A DNA stretch of 64,000 nucleotides from Ustilago trichophora (Eukaryota; Basidiomycota; Ustilaginomycetes; Ustilaginales; Ustilaginaceae), in NCBI GenBank assembly GCA_900323505.1, contig OOIN01000002.1, positions 620,001 through 684,000 of the forward strand. The letters run 5' to 3'. Under the pieces are notes generated by a model that saw only the letters and a list, made by a program, of their open reading frames with translations, was not told the origin of the DNA and ran no database searches. The position numbers and the translations under genes are program-made. The stretch's first letter is position 1, and each line of letters starts with the position of its first letter. Shown in pieces: positions 19,847 through 29,928 of the stretch.

Positions 19847-21082
19847 CTAGACGTAGGCCTTGCCATCAGTCTGGACGACTTCCTGCAGTTTCAAGCACAG
19901 ATTAAGGAGCTGCAGCTCTTCATCCGCGCCATCGGTCAAACACTTGTCCATCTCTGCCATCAAGAGCGCCGCCTTTGCCTTGATCTTGGCCATCAAGGTG
20001 GGATGATCAATCACATAGTCATGCAACTGGGTCAACAGCTGTGTGATGGAGTACCCCTCCCTGGTGATGATCCTGACCTCCTCTCTGATCCTCTCGAGCG
20101 CGTCTTTCTTCTTCGTGCTTCCTACGGCGTCCATGTCGACGTCTCCGTCGGCGCCGTAGGCTTCGATTCCGACAGCCTCTGCGAGGGTCGAGATGACGTG
20201 GGCAGGTACCACACCTGCAATCTCGACGATGGATTCGGATGTGACGGCGGATTTGTCGTCGCCAGTGACAGAGTGGAGACGAGAGGCAGATTGGAGGTAA
20301 GTGATAGCTCGTCGAAGATCGCCGTCCGAGGTGGTGATGAGGGTGTCGAGGACGGAAGAGTCGGAGAAGGAGACGGATTCGGCAGATGCGATCATCTCGA
20401 GACGAGTTTTGGTGGAGGTGGTGTCAAGGGAGCGGAAGCGGAACTTGCTGCATCGAGATGCGAGCGGCTCGATGATACTGTAGCGTTAACCAAAGAGGTG
20501 TTAATCAGGATCAGCAACAGGCTCTGCTTCTTTATACCAGTTTTGATGGGGTACTCACCGAGTGACATAGTTGCATACGAGACAGAACCTCGTAATCCTG
20601 CTGTACTGCTCCATGATTCTTCTTAACGCACTCTGTGCATCCTGAGTCATACTATCCGCCTCGTCCAAGATGATGATCTTGAACGGTGGGCATGGGAAGC
20701 CTTCCTTCGGATTGGTTACCGCCAGCTTTGCAAAGTTCTTGATCTTCTCCCTGACCACGGTGATACCTCTTTCGTCGGATGCGTTGAGCTCAAGGACTCG
20801 AGTCTTCATCAACTCTGGTCCGAACAATTGCCTCGCCAGGGCCAAGATGGTGGATGTCTTGCCCGTCCCTGGTGGCCCATAGAAGAGCATATGCGGGAGG
20901 TTGTTGGACATGAGGGTCTTTTTAAGGACGGCAACGGTGTGTTCTTGCGCAGCAACATCGTCGATGGTTTTGGGACGGTACTTTTCGACCCATGGACGCA
21001 TGGCGGCTTTCTCCTTGGCGAGCTTCTCTTTCTGTGCTGCCTGGCTGGCGTTGTGCGCTTTCGACGCTTGTTGCAGAAACAT
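19847..21082 (-). CDS. RFC2: Replication factor C subunit Rfc2 (human RFC4 type)
   Basis: Two exons, 21082-20559 and 20477-19847, joined across an 81-nt GT-AG intron that splits an Arg codon; 384 residues. The RFC complex loads PCNA onto primer-template junctions. The sequence shows RFC box II around [13 protein letters not shown], the Walker A GPPGTGKT at residues 69-76, the Walker B ILDEADS near 138-144 and the SRC arginine-finger motif at residues 182-184, just after the intron. The segments [18 protein letters not shown] and [25 protein letters not shown] match yeast Rfc2/human RFC4 rather than yeast Rfc3, Rfc4 or Rfc5. An acidic low-complexity insert ([19 protein letters not shown]) in the C-terminal collar region is unusual. 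The first exon starts at the only sensible ATG. It is divergent from the CAF-1 gene. Confidence 0.93.
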
Positions 21083-22285
21083 CGTGCACGAGTATAGCCT
21101 GCAAGAGTTGCAGGAGGCGAGGTGTCGGTCGAAGTTTGAGGAGGATGAAGAAGGTTGATCTGAGCAGCGTGCAAAGAGTGTTCATGATGCTTGGGAAGCG
21201 CAACACCTCTGCCACGCATCTCGCACGGGTGCTGATACAGTACAAAGTGAAATTTGTGTGGAGCTTCTAACAATATGACTACGCGCGACGCGTAAAGTTA
21301 GCTCGCGTGTATGCGCTTAGGGAGACTATCCCAACCAACACTTTGGCTGGGTACTGCGATTGGCTGCTGTAAGCTTGGTCGTCATAGCAGTAGAATGGCG
21401 GACTAATTCTGCTATTCTCGACTGCTTGACTCTCGCGGACGGATGGTATAGCCCAAGAGCAGCTTGCATTGCTTAAAGTGTCTATGAAAGCGGGAGCTCA
21501 GTGGCTGAAATAGTCGCCGAAGCCAAGTCGCCTTTGCTTTTGGGTGGAGCAACACGACACGTCTCTTGGACTGGAAATCGCGATGAATTTCCCAAGCAGC
21601 ACAACACGAAAGGTTGGAGAAGCGATAGCCATTCTACACGTCTCAAACACAAGGAGAAAGGGGTCCAAGCACTGTCACAGTGTGTGCGTTCAAACGCAGC
21701 TGAACCTGTTGTTCTGGAATCAGTCAAAATCGCGAAGAAAGGAAAAGGAGGCAGCAAGCGAGTGTCAACTGTGAAATGAGGTTTGGTGGGTGACTGCACT
21801 TGCGTGACGCGAAAAATGTGACACTTGAAAGAGAGACAGCGAAAGAGACTGCGTGTTTGAGTGCAATCCAAGAACACGATTTGCTGAGCCAGCTTGCTTG
21901 GATTAGAGCGTTTCATCATTACTGACCTTCATCCAACCGCACAGCATCACATCGGATTCGTTTCCCTCTCATCAAACATCGCATCCCTCTTGTCTCGTCA
22001 GCATCACACGAAAACGTATCAAAAGCGTCTCGAGTTTCGGCAACGATCCGACCCGAACCGCCATCGCAAGCGCTGAAAAGTGGATTCATCAAGGTTCTCA
22101 GGATTCGGCACATCCGACTCAGTGACTCTCTCACAATCTTAGAGGGACATCTCCAGGGACTCTGCTACGATAAGCTCAGTCGGTCGTGATCAGCATTGTT
22201 TCAGAGCTTTCACATCGGACATTCTCTGTACGCCAGCTGCACAGCTCCGGAGCGTTCTTCACGTAGACACTGTTTCGGCCAAGCG
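21083..22285. promoter_or_regulatory. Shared divergent promoter region of RFC2 and the CAF-1 gene
   Basis: 1.2 kb between two S-phase-type genes. It contains ACGCGC/ACGCGT at 21281-21293, about 200 bp upstream of RFC2, and TGACGCGAAA at 21805-21814, about 475 bp upstream of the CAF-1 ATG. Both resemble MBF/E2F-like sites. ACGCGT also occurs elsewhere in the window (2338, 15616, 58098, 59821), so only the TGACGCGAAA site and the gene context are suggestive. Confidence 0.35.
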
Positions 22286-25150
22286 ATGAGCGTTCTGGCT
22301 CCGCCACCCTCTCCATCGCCCTCATCTTGCTTTGATGCCATGCTCTCCGACTCGGACATCAACATCGATCGAAACATGGCACCCAACACACTCAAGCGAA
22401 AAGCTTCCACCACAAAGTCTCACTCCAGTCGCGTCACGGCATCATCGAGCGATGCCGAGAATCGTCCCATCACGCAACCCGCCGCCATTAAACCTACCAA
22501 AATTGCCAAGGCGGAAGCCACCCCGACAAAGACAACGCATTCTTCTTCACCACCATCCGGTCCCGCTGCAAAGAAGGCCAAGCTCAGCACCAGCACAGCA
22601 CCCCTGGTCGAGCTCAAGAATGGAAAGCTCGTCCTCAAGCAAAAGGCCATCAATTGGGCCGCTACCATGCCTTTCCTCAAAGCTGTCATCACGTTCCAAG
22701 AGTTCCTCGATGTGCAGGACAAGCTAGATGAGATTCCAGCAGAGCACCTTCACGTCATTGCAAAGCTAGCACACGAGAGTGACAAGTCGCTGGTCGAGCT
22801 TGCCAAGACTGTTCGCAGCAAACTCATGCCCGAAGCCGAGCTTGGCTCAAGTGACTCTGAATCCTCTTCCACATCCAGCAGCTCCAAGTTCAAGCTCCCC
22901 CTGCCCAGCCTTCAAGCAGCCATCAACGTCGTGGCAGAGAGAAGGAACTATGGTGTCGACCCCTGCGCGATCGCATCTCACTCGTCCAACAGCGCAGACG
23001 ATGCTCCTGCCGTGCCTTCTGCACTGCAATTGTGGCGATGGGAGGTCAAAGACTTTGCAATGCTCCCGAGCGAGTTCTCCGAGAAGCTCGCCGATAGACA
23101 AAAGGAACGCGAATCAGCTCGTGTCCGAGCGCAGCAGATCTTCAGCAGCCTCAAAGAAGAAGAGAGACAAGCTTTACTCAACAAGAACTCCAAAGCAAAA
23201 ATCTCGGCCACCGTAACTGTAGACAAGCCGTCTTCATCTACTTCAACGCCGTCCAAGGCCAAAGCTAGCACATCCGGAAGCGCTTCCCAGCCCATCTCGA
23301 TCGACGATGACATGGATGATGGATCCGTGGCCGATACGGAACACGACGGCGCATCGCGTACTACGGCCCCGTCCACGCCGGTCGCATCTCGAAAGCGCAA
23401 GTCACCCTCCTCTGCATCTACACCACAGCCTTCTGCTAAGTGTGCAGCAACATCGGGCGAGGCATCTACACCTTCTACCTCATCTTCGCCCAAGGAGAAG
23501 CGCAAAGCCAAAGAGCCCACTGAGCTCTCACCAGAAAAACAAAAGGAAAAGGAAGAGAAGGATGCGGCCAAAGCAGAGCGTTTGAAGGCAAAAGAGGCCA
23601 AGCGACTCGAACGCGAGGCTAAGGAACACGAAAAGCAAAAGGCAAAAGAGGCAAAGGAGGCGGAACAGAAGAAGGTCGAGGAGCAAAAAAAGCGTCAGGC
23701 CAACTTTTTCACCTCGTTCGTCAAGAAGGCTGCACCCAAGAGCCCGACCAAGTCCACTGCTGGCCCGGCTCTTGCATCAGGCAGCGGCGCAGCTGGCAAG
23801 ACGGCCGACATCATCTCCGACTTCGACCGCACCTTTTTGCCCTGCCAGTACAAGGATCTTGCTCCCATCAACCGTTTCGCATCCAACGCTGCTAGCAAGG
23901 AGCCCGAAATGGGACAAGACGATTTGACCCGCGATGAGATGCTATCTCAATTCCTCACACGCGCTTCCACACTCAAAGGCACCACTCCATCCAAATCAGC
24001 TCGCCGACGCAAAGGTGTTCACCCGCTCGTTTCCGTCCGCGAGATCAAGCGCATCGTCACCGAATCCGACGTACTCGGTGGTAATGCGCAAGAACAAGCC
24101 GAAAAGGCGCTCGAAGCTCTTCAGGATCGCAACAAGGTCCAGCTCAAGCTGTTGCAGTTCGAATCGGATCGTCGACCAGGATGGTACGGTACTTGGACCA
24201 AGTCGACCAATCTTATTAGCCCGAGATGCCCACTGGGTCAGGATCCGGTCTCGTTGGACTACTCGTACGACTCGGATGCGGACTGGGAGGAGATGGGCCA
24301 GGTCGAGGGTGAGGACGTGCAGGATGGCGAAGAAAAGGAAGAGGAGAGTGTTGCCGACGAAGATGAAGACTCGGAGATGGATGATTGGCTCGTAGACGAT
24401 CTCGAAGTCGAGGAGGAGGAAGAACAACAGCGACTTGCGGCAGCGATGGACGTGGATGATGACATTGTCGAAGTGAACGCTGAAGGACTTCCCGTCCCTC
24501 CCAGCGCCAAACCGGCAGTGGCAGTGACCAACCTCTTACATCCCAAGAAGAAGAAAAAGGTCAAGCTGCTAGGCCGACGATTCGATGCCAAACTGGTCCC
24601 CTTCTCCACCGGCCCGCACTGGGAGAGCGAGTTCGGAAAGTGTGACTACGACCTTTTCTCCAGCTACCGTATCGAATTGCTCAACGATGCGTGTTTCGGG
24701 TTGAATCCTTTCACCTTTACCTCTGCTGAAGCTGTCGACATTTCCACCGCTGACGATGTTGCTGCAGTGGTGGATACGCCAACCAAGATCCGCAAAGCTG
24801 CTTTGCCTGCAGGAGGTGTCTTGGCAGCGCTCTGGGGCGAGGCTAACCCCTCTACTGCCTCCTCTCTCACCGAATCCTCCCCTACGGCGGCGGCGAAAGA
24901 AAGCGAAGCCAAGACAGTATTCAAGCATCAACTGCGCGAAGACGCAATCCCAGCATTGCTCAAGGCTATCGATGGAAGCACCAAGACCCGTGCCGGTCTC
25001 GTGGATGATCTCAAAGAGTTGCTGGATAAACTGGGTAAATCGGCAAGTAAGAATGCCATCGGGGAAAGGATTGGGGCATATGCAAAGAAGGAGAAAAAGG
25101 CAGGGTCGGTTTGGGTTGTCAAGGATGAATGGAGGGGTCTGATGTTGTGA
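22286..25150 (+). CDS. CAC1: Chromatin assembly factor 1 large subunit (p150/Cac1)
   Basis: The protein is 954 residues from the ATG at 22286; later Met codons at about residues 17 and 31 are alternatives. CAF-1 deposits H3-H4 behind the replication fork and is recruited by PCNA. In order: a disordered Ser/Thr N-terminus, a helical block (NWAATMPFLKAVITFQEFLDVQD), a highly charged KER region (about 410-490, EKQKEKEEKDAAKAERLKAKE and on), a PIP-like QANFFTSFVKK at its end, FDRTFLPCQYKDLAPINRF, the ED-type conserved core RRPGWYGTWTKSTNLISPR with DYSYDSDADWEEM and a long acidic stretch, and a C-terminal winged-helix-like domain ending GSVWVVKDEWRGLML. This order matches fungal Cac1/Rlf2 and CHAF1A. 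The 5' extension of the frame lacks ATG codons. Confidence 0.9.
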   Translation: MSVLAPPPSPSPSSCFDAMLSDSDINIDRNMAPNTLKRKASTTKSHSSRVTASSSDAENRPITQPAAIKPTKIAKAEATPTKTTHSSSPPSGPAAKKAKLSTSTAPLVELKNGKLVLKQKAINWAATMPFLKAVITFQEFLDVQDKLDEIPAEHLHVIAKLAHESDKSLVELAKTVRSKLMPEAELGSSDSESSSTSSSSKFKLPLPSLQAAINVVAERRNYGVDPCAIASHSSNSADDAPAVPSALQLWRWEVKDFAMLPSEFSEKLADRQKERESARVRAQQIFSSLKEEERQALLNKNSKAKISATVTVDKPSSSTSTPSKAKASTSGSASQPISIDDDMDDGSVADTEHDGASRTTAPSTPVASRKRKSPSSASTPQPSAKCAATSGEASTPSTSSSPKEKRKAKEPTELSPEKQKEKEEKDAAKAERLKAKEAKRLEREAKEHEKQKAKEAKEAEQKKVEEQKKRQANFFTSFVKKAAPKSPTKSTAGPALASGSGAAGKTADIISDFDRTFLPCQYKDLAPINRFASNAASKEPEMGQDDLTRDEMLSQFLTRASTLKGTTPSKSARRRKGVHPLVSVREIKRIVTESDVLGGNAQEQAEKALEALQDRNKVQLKLLQFESDRRPGWYGTWTKSTNLISPRCPLGQDPVSLDYSYDSDADWEEMGQVEGEDVQDGEEKEEESVADEDEDSEMDDWLVDDLEVEEEEEQQRLAAAMDVDDDIVEVNAEGLPVPPSAKPAVAVTNLLHPKKKKKVKLLGRRFDAKLVPFSTGPHWESEFGKCDYDLFSSYRIELLNDACFGLNPFTFTSAEAVDISTADDVAAVVDTPTKIRKAALPAGGVLAALWGEANPSTASSLTESSPTAAAKESEAKTVFKHQLREDAIPALLKAIDGSTKTRAGLVDDLKELLDKLGKSASKNAIGERIGAYAKKEKKAGSVWVVKDEWRGLML

Positions 25151-25347
25151 AAGAAGAGTGGTGTTTTGTTGTTCTTGTTGCATTTGTTCAATCAGAAGTG
25201 TTTGTGTGTTTTCTTTCTTTCTTTCTTTCTTTTTTCTTTTCTTTATTCGTTCTGAAGATGGAGTTGGTTCACGCAAGAAATGGATGAGACGATGCGTGAT
25301 TGTTGTATATTGGTAACAAAGGAATTCGGGATGGGGGGAAGTGAGGA

Positions 25348-27315
25348 TCAGTAAAAAGAGCCGTAAGTTCCGCCTGGTCTCTGTTGTTGTTGTTGATGTT
25401 GTTGTTGGGGGCGAGAGTTCCAGCCTAAATTCTGAGAGTTTGTACCTGGTAGTGGGGCATTTGCACCTGTACCTGGTGTGAAGGTGGATATGTTTTTTGT
25501 TGGTGGATTGGATGTATAGTTTCCAGTGTAAGCGTTGTTTGCGACAGGTGGGGGTTGTGGATGGGTGTGAGATGCAGTAAAGCCTAGACCAGGGATGAAG
25601 CTTTCGTCACCGTCTGCTGTTGAGCCCATCTTAGAGGCGAGGTTGGGATTTGGAGTTGGGATGAAACTTTTTCCTGCACCTAAACCTGGGATGAAGCTCT
25701 CATCACCACCACCAGCGCCTTGTAAGAAGGACGCTGTCGTAGCATCAAATCCTCCTACCGCCGAAGCTGCAATCGCAACCGAATCATCAGGTCTAGCCCT
25801 CTCCCAAAACCTCGTCATATGATCGTTACTTCCACTACACAACAAATGTCCAAATGGATGCCATTCCAAACTCCAAACATTGCTCTCGTGTGCCATCTCG
25901 TTTCGATGCAAAAGATACTCTTCCGTCCTTTTACCCTCTCCTACATCCATTGTATCTCCTCCTCCACCTACCATTCGGCTTTCTCCCCAATTGCTGCTGC
26001 TCAGAGCTTCATTGGTCGCCGATGATAGATCCCAGAATAGCATCGAACCTTCACTACCTCCGGAAACCAGGAGGTCGTGGTGGAGAGGGTGGAAATCCAA
26101 AGAGCATACCTCTTTATTGTGTCCTTTGAGCGTACACTGTTCGGCCATCATGCGTAGATCGTACAATTTGACGGTCATATCGCGGGATGCGGTCGCAAAG
26201 CGGAGACCGTCGGGCGAGAATTTGGTCGCTTGAACGGTGTTCTTGTGATTGTGGAACGTTGCGAGACAGGTTCCGGTAGGGGTGGAACGCGGATCCCAGA
26301 CTTTCACCAGATTGTCTTTAGACCCAGAGATGAGAAGACCTTTGGAGGAGTGCCAGTCCAGACACTTGACATCCCATCCGTGTCCACTCAACTCCCTGAT
26401 CTGCTTTGCCGAGTCAAAGTCCCAAATTTTGAGCAACGAATCATCTCCACCACTGGCGAACTTGCTATCGTCGGGACTCCAAGCCAAACCTCTGGCTGAA
26501 TCCGTGTGGGCGGTGAAAGCTTGCAAAGTGTTCAAGTTGGACTGAAAGTATTTCACCGTTCCGTTCTGATCGGCAGAGATGAGATACGTGCCGGACTTGG
26601 ACCAGGCCATGGCCCTCACGGCGGAATCATGGGCCTGCATGATGGTCTCAAAGTTGAAAGTGAGCCCGTTCCACAGGGTAAACTCTCCCGAAGTGGATCC
26701 TGTTAAAAGACGTCGACCGTCCGGCATCCATTTAACGACGTTGACTGGGCATCGAATCTTGTTGGTGCTGGTATGGACGAGAGTCTTGGGTACGCTGGTG
26801 GAGAGATTGGAGTAGCCGGCAGGGAGGAGGAAGTTGGGGATCGCGTGTGGGGTTGGGTAGACTCCACCCAGCAATCCATCGACTCGTGGGGTTGTGGAGA
26901 AGGATTGACGGGCGCGGAGATGGGACAATGAGCCAAAGTAGTCGACTGTACGACGCTGCATGAACTTTTTGATGCGTCGACCTTCGTAGCCGAGGGCGGT
27001 GGCTGCTTGCTGTGCGGCCATTTCTTGGACGGTGCGAGGGTCTGGTTGCGGCGGTTGGGGTGGCTGGGTTAGGTGCAAGGTCGGAGCCCAGACGCGCTTC
27101 TTGTACGGTGGCGGATGCGGAAGATGCGGGAAGAGGAGATGCGCTTCGTGGTCTTCTTCCTCTTCGAGAGTTCGTTTGGATGTAGAAGCCATGGTGGTGG
27201 GGTCGGTTGGGGTCGTGGGCGAGGGCAAGGGCGAGAGGGAAGGAGATGCTGCTTGGAGTTGTTTCGGCGTAGGTGAGGCTGACTCTGGCCTTGTATCAAC
27301 AGCAGTGGGCGCCAT
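25348..27315 (-). CDS. PFS2: Polyadenylation factor Pfs2 (WDR33 type), WD40 repeats
   Basis: An intact 655-residue WD40 protein. Pfs2/WDR33 is a subunit of the cleavage and polyadenylation factor and helps recognise the poly(A) signal in pre-mRNA. Family-specific N-terminal signatures are KKFMQRRTVDYFGSLSHLRAR and PVNVVKWMPDGRRLLTGS. Then come consecutive repeats: EFTLWNGLTFNFETIMQAHDSAVRAM, SADQNGTVKYFQSNL, FASGGDDSLLKIWDF, LISGSKDNLVKVWDP, FATASRDMTVKLYDL, LVSGGSEGSMLFWDL and, after a small insertion, LLCSGSNDHMTRFWERARP. The C-terminal 150 residues are Gly/Asn/Gln-rich, ending in a poly-Gln segment and GGTYGSFY, with repeated ESFIPGLG units. It is convergent with the CAF-1 gene. The first ATG is used as start. 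Confidence 0.93.
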   Translation of the reverse strand: MAPTAVDTRPESASPTPKQLQAASPSLSPLPSPTTPTDPTTMASTSKRTLEEEEDHEAHLLFPHLPHPPPYKKRVWAPTLHLTQPPQPPQPDPRTVQEMAAQQAATALGYEGRRIKKFMQRRTVDYFGSLSHLRARQSFSTTPRVDGLLGGVYPTPHAIPNFLLPAGYSNLSTSVPKTLVHTSTNKIRCPVNVVKWMPDGRRLLTGSTSGEFTLWNGLTFNFETIMQAHDSAVRAMAWSKSGTYLISADQNGTVKYFQSNLNTLQAFTAHTDSARGLAWSPDDSKFASGGDDSLLKIWDFDSAKQIRELSGHGWDVKCLDWHSSKGLLISGSKDNLVKVWDPRSTPTGTCLATFHNHKNTVQATKFSPDGLRFATASRDMTVKLYDLRMMAEQCTLKGHNKEVCSLDFHPLHHDLLVSGGSEGSMLFWDLSSATNEALSSSNWGESRMVGGGGDTMDVGEGKRTEEYLLHRNEMAHESNVWSLEWHPFGHLLCSGSNDHMTRFWERARPDDSVAIAASAVGGFDATTASFLQGAGGGDESFIPGLGAGKSFIPTPNPNLASKMGSTADGDESFIPGLGFTASHTHPQPPPVANNAYTGNYTSNPPTKNISTFTPGTGANAPLPGTNSQNLGWNSRPQQQHQQQQQRPGGTYGSFY

Positions 27316-27867
27316 CTTTGTGAGGTTATCGCAGTCGAGCTGAGATGATGCCTTTTGAGTCGACCTTAGAAACGAAGCAACGGCTCGCTTTTACGACTGT
27401 ATCCTTGACACGTGATCCTCGCTTCAACGGTTCACCTGACCGATGATGATGGAGATCTCTGAAGCTGATGTGAAAGGGCTACTTCGAAACTTGACCCACC
27501 TTTGAAGATCGATGTGAGCGTCGCAACGGCCGAGCCAGTGGAGTTGATGAGGAAGATACGGAGAAAGATTCACTTCTAAAGGGTAAGAAAGGTGAAATCG
27601 GTCTGACCGCGTTGCGACTCTTCCGATTCCCGCGCATGCAACGTTTCCGCTCAAAACTGTTAGATTCACGCCTACCATTTCCGGCACCTTCTGCAACTCC
27701 AATTCCGACAGCGATGGCTCTTCCCTACACAACTCGTCGACCCCGCACACACATGCGCACACAGACGCTGAACTTTTGAACATGCTAACAAGAAATGCTT
27801 TCGCGAAATGGAATCTAAAAGTACAAATAATAAATGAAACCCAATGAATCCTCTCTGAGACTTGATG

Positions 27868-29928
27868 TCAAAGGCCACCATGACCAGCGCCCGCGTTGAC
27901 GGCGGCGGTAATGTGATCTCCCAACCCGGTCGCAACGGTAAACGTCATGACCAGCAAGCTCTGCCCTACAACATCAACCATACTTGAGACGAAAGGCAGG
28001 CAGTAGATATCAGGATCGTAATCCCTACTCCACAGCACGAGGCAAATGACGTGCGCCAGGTAGAGAGCAAACACGTTGGCTGTGATACTGGCACCGATGA
28101 AGGTGAGCGCAAAGATCCAGCCAAAGGTCATTTGGCCGGAAGCACGGATGAGGAAGATAAATGTGGACTTGATACCTACACCCATGGTGAGGAGGCTGAG
28201 GGGCACAAGCCAGCCTTCGATGGGTGGGATGACGAGGACGGAGCGGATCGAGGCGAAGACGCCACGGATGCCACCCACGTTACCTACCTTCGAGGTGGCA
28301 CGCAGAAGAGTGGCGCCCTTTCCAGAGTGGAGGGCGGTGGTGATGCGGGATGCGAAGATGGCAGCACATGCGCCGGGTAGACCGCTAATGACGGGTGCAA
28401 GAAGGGCAAAGCCTTCGTAACGCCCGACAAAGTTGTCCAGTACCAAGCCGGCGCCAGAGGAGATGAACATGGCGACCAGCAAGGGAACCCATCCTGAGGT
28501 CAATAACTCTCGAACATAGGCGTTGCGGTAGGTGACGATGAACGAAGCGATGCACGCGACCGCCATGGCCGCCAGAATGACGGTTGCCAAGAACGTGCCC
28601 TCAAAGTGGACCAGTGCCGATGCGAGCAATCCGAGAAGGGTGAGGGTAGTTAGGTCACCGAGAGAGGCAGCGAGCGGGGAGGCAATGTTGTCAGGGTTGG
28701 CACCTGCACGGCGAGCAATGACGACGAGTGCGCACATGAACGAGCCGAGCACTGCTGAGGAGAGCGAGGCCGAGAGCATGCCGGTGGCGATGACCAGGAC
28801 GAATTCAAAGTATCCGTTGCGAAGACGCAGCGCTGGATCTGTGGGTGGTTTTGGGTGGTGATGAATGATGCGCCGTTTCTGGAGCCACGATCCACCTTGT
28901 ACCACCGTAGTGGAGCCGGAGAGAGATCGACGACGATTGCGCATGGTGACAGCAGAGAAGGCGCTTCTTACGATACTGTGTATCAATGCGTTTTCTGGTG
29001 TCTGCTTTGGCGTTGTGGGCAGGGTGGATACGGGGCCTTCTGTCTTTGGCTCAGGTGTAACCACGCCCAGCAAAAAGGCGAGCACACCAGCGAACATGGA
29101 TACGATCAGGGCCTGCACCTGCAACAATGCCAGATTGCCCTTGATGAGGGTCTCCCTGGTCCTCCTGACATCGAGCTCGCCAATGTTGGCCGAGGTAGAC
29201 ATGCGAAGGGAGAGGTTCATTTCAAGGTTCCCCTTCATGTTGAGGAGGATGGGGATGAGGATAAAGAGTTTGTCGACTTTCTGGAAGACGGGCCAGCGGG
29301 CAAGGTGAACGAGAAGCTCGCCGGAGAACATGAGCGAGAAGACTGAAACGATGAGCGTGGGAAGAGCTTCCCTGGCAATCTCCCAGAAACGGGAGAAGGC
29401 GGAGCGGGCGGCGAGACGAGATGCGGTGCCGCGACGGTCGACAAAGCCAGCAGTCCCCAAGAGCGATGTACGAGTCTCGTACTCGTCGTCGTCTACATCG
29501 TCGTCGACAGCTTGAGGGCCGCCGCGATGTGAGGTGGGTGGGTTGGAGGCTTCCAAGTCGTCTGTCAGGTGGGCAGAGCCACGCTTGAGGTCGGAAGCAG
29601 AGTAACCCGAGTCGCCAGCTTGAAGCGTCTTGGCATCATCATCTTGATCATCGTCAACGTCATCGGTGTAGTCGTCGTCGCGGATACTTTGTGCCTTTAT
29701 CGACTTGACATCCGGGCCTTGGCCAAGTGAGGGGTCTGTGAAGCTGCCGACATTGGTGCTGGCATCATCATCGTCGCCGGTGATGGTGTGGTGTGGTGCT
29801 TGTGCTGCCGAGTGATGTTCGATGAGATTGAATGTGGCATCTGCACCGGTAGAGTCTGCGTTCAAGGCTGGAGAGTTGTCATTGTTGTTGTTGTTGTTGT
29901 TTATCGTAGGCAGAGCAGGGTTCACCAT
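27868..29928 (-). CDS. SLC41/MgtE-family divalent cation (Mg2+) transporter
   Basis: The ATG at 29928 gives 686 residues; the frame is open further upstream but without ATG codons, so that part is excluded. The family moves Mg2+ and related divalent cations across plasma or organelle membranes. The N-terminus (about 180 residues) is acidic and disordered, with a poly-Asn run. The first MgtE domain shows VFQKVDKLFILIPILLNMKGNLEMNLSLRMSTSANIGELD, the SLC41 hallmark, followed by two helices. The second domain repeats it as AGANPDNIASPLAASLGDLTTLTLLGLL. About ten hydrophobic segments follow the two-domain plan of SLC41. A Lys/His/Arg-rich loop between the domains (HHHPKPPTDP) is variable. Cation selectivity and location cannot be read here. 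Confidence 0.88.
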   Translation of the reverse strand: MVNPALPTINNNNNNNDNSPALNADSTGADATFNLIEHHSAAQAPHHTITGDDDDASTNVGSFTDPSLGQGPDVKSIKAQSIRDDDYTDDVDDDQDDDAKTLQAGDSGYSASDLKRGSAHLTDDLEASNPPTSHRGGPQAVDDDVDDDEYETRTSLLGTAGFVDRRGTASRLAARSAFSRFWEIAREALPTLIVSVFSLMFSGELLVHLARWPVFQKVDKLFILIPILLNMKGNLEMNLSLRMSTSANIGELDVRRTRETLIKGNLALLQVQALIVSMFAGVLAFLLGVVTPEPKTEGPVSTLPTTPKQTPENALIHSIVRSAFSAVTMRNRRRSLSGSTTVVQGGSWLQKRRIIHHHPKPPTDPALRLRNGYFEFVLVIATGMLSASLSSAVLGSFMCALVVIARRAGANPDNIASPLAASLGDLTTLTLLGLLASALVHFEGTFLATVILAAMAVACIASFIVTYRNAYVRELLTSGWVPLLVAMFISSGAGLVLDNFVGRYEGFALLAPVISGLPGACAAIFASRITTALHSGKGATLLRATSKVGNVGGIRGVFASIRSVLVIPPIEGWLVPLSLLTMGVGIKSTFIFLIRASGQMTFGWIFALTFIGASITANVFALYLAHVICLVLWSRDYDPDIYCLPFVSSMVDVVGQSLLVMTFTVATGLGDHITAAVNAGAGHGGL

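Noticed and set aside
21281..21293. ACGCGT as proof of cell-cycle regulation
   Set aside because: The hexamer also occurs at 2338, 15616, 58098 and 59821, fewer than random expectation but not specific to S-phase genes.
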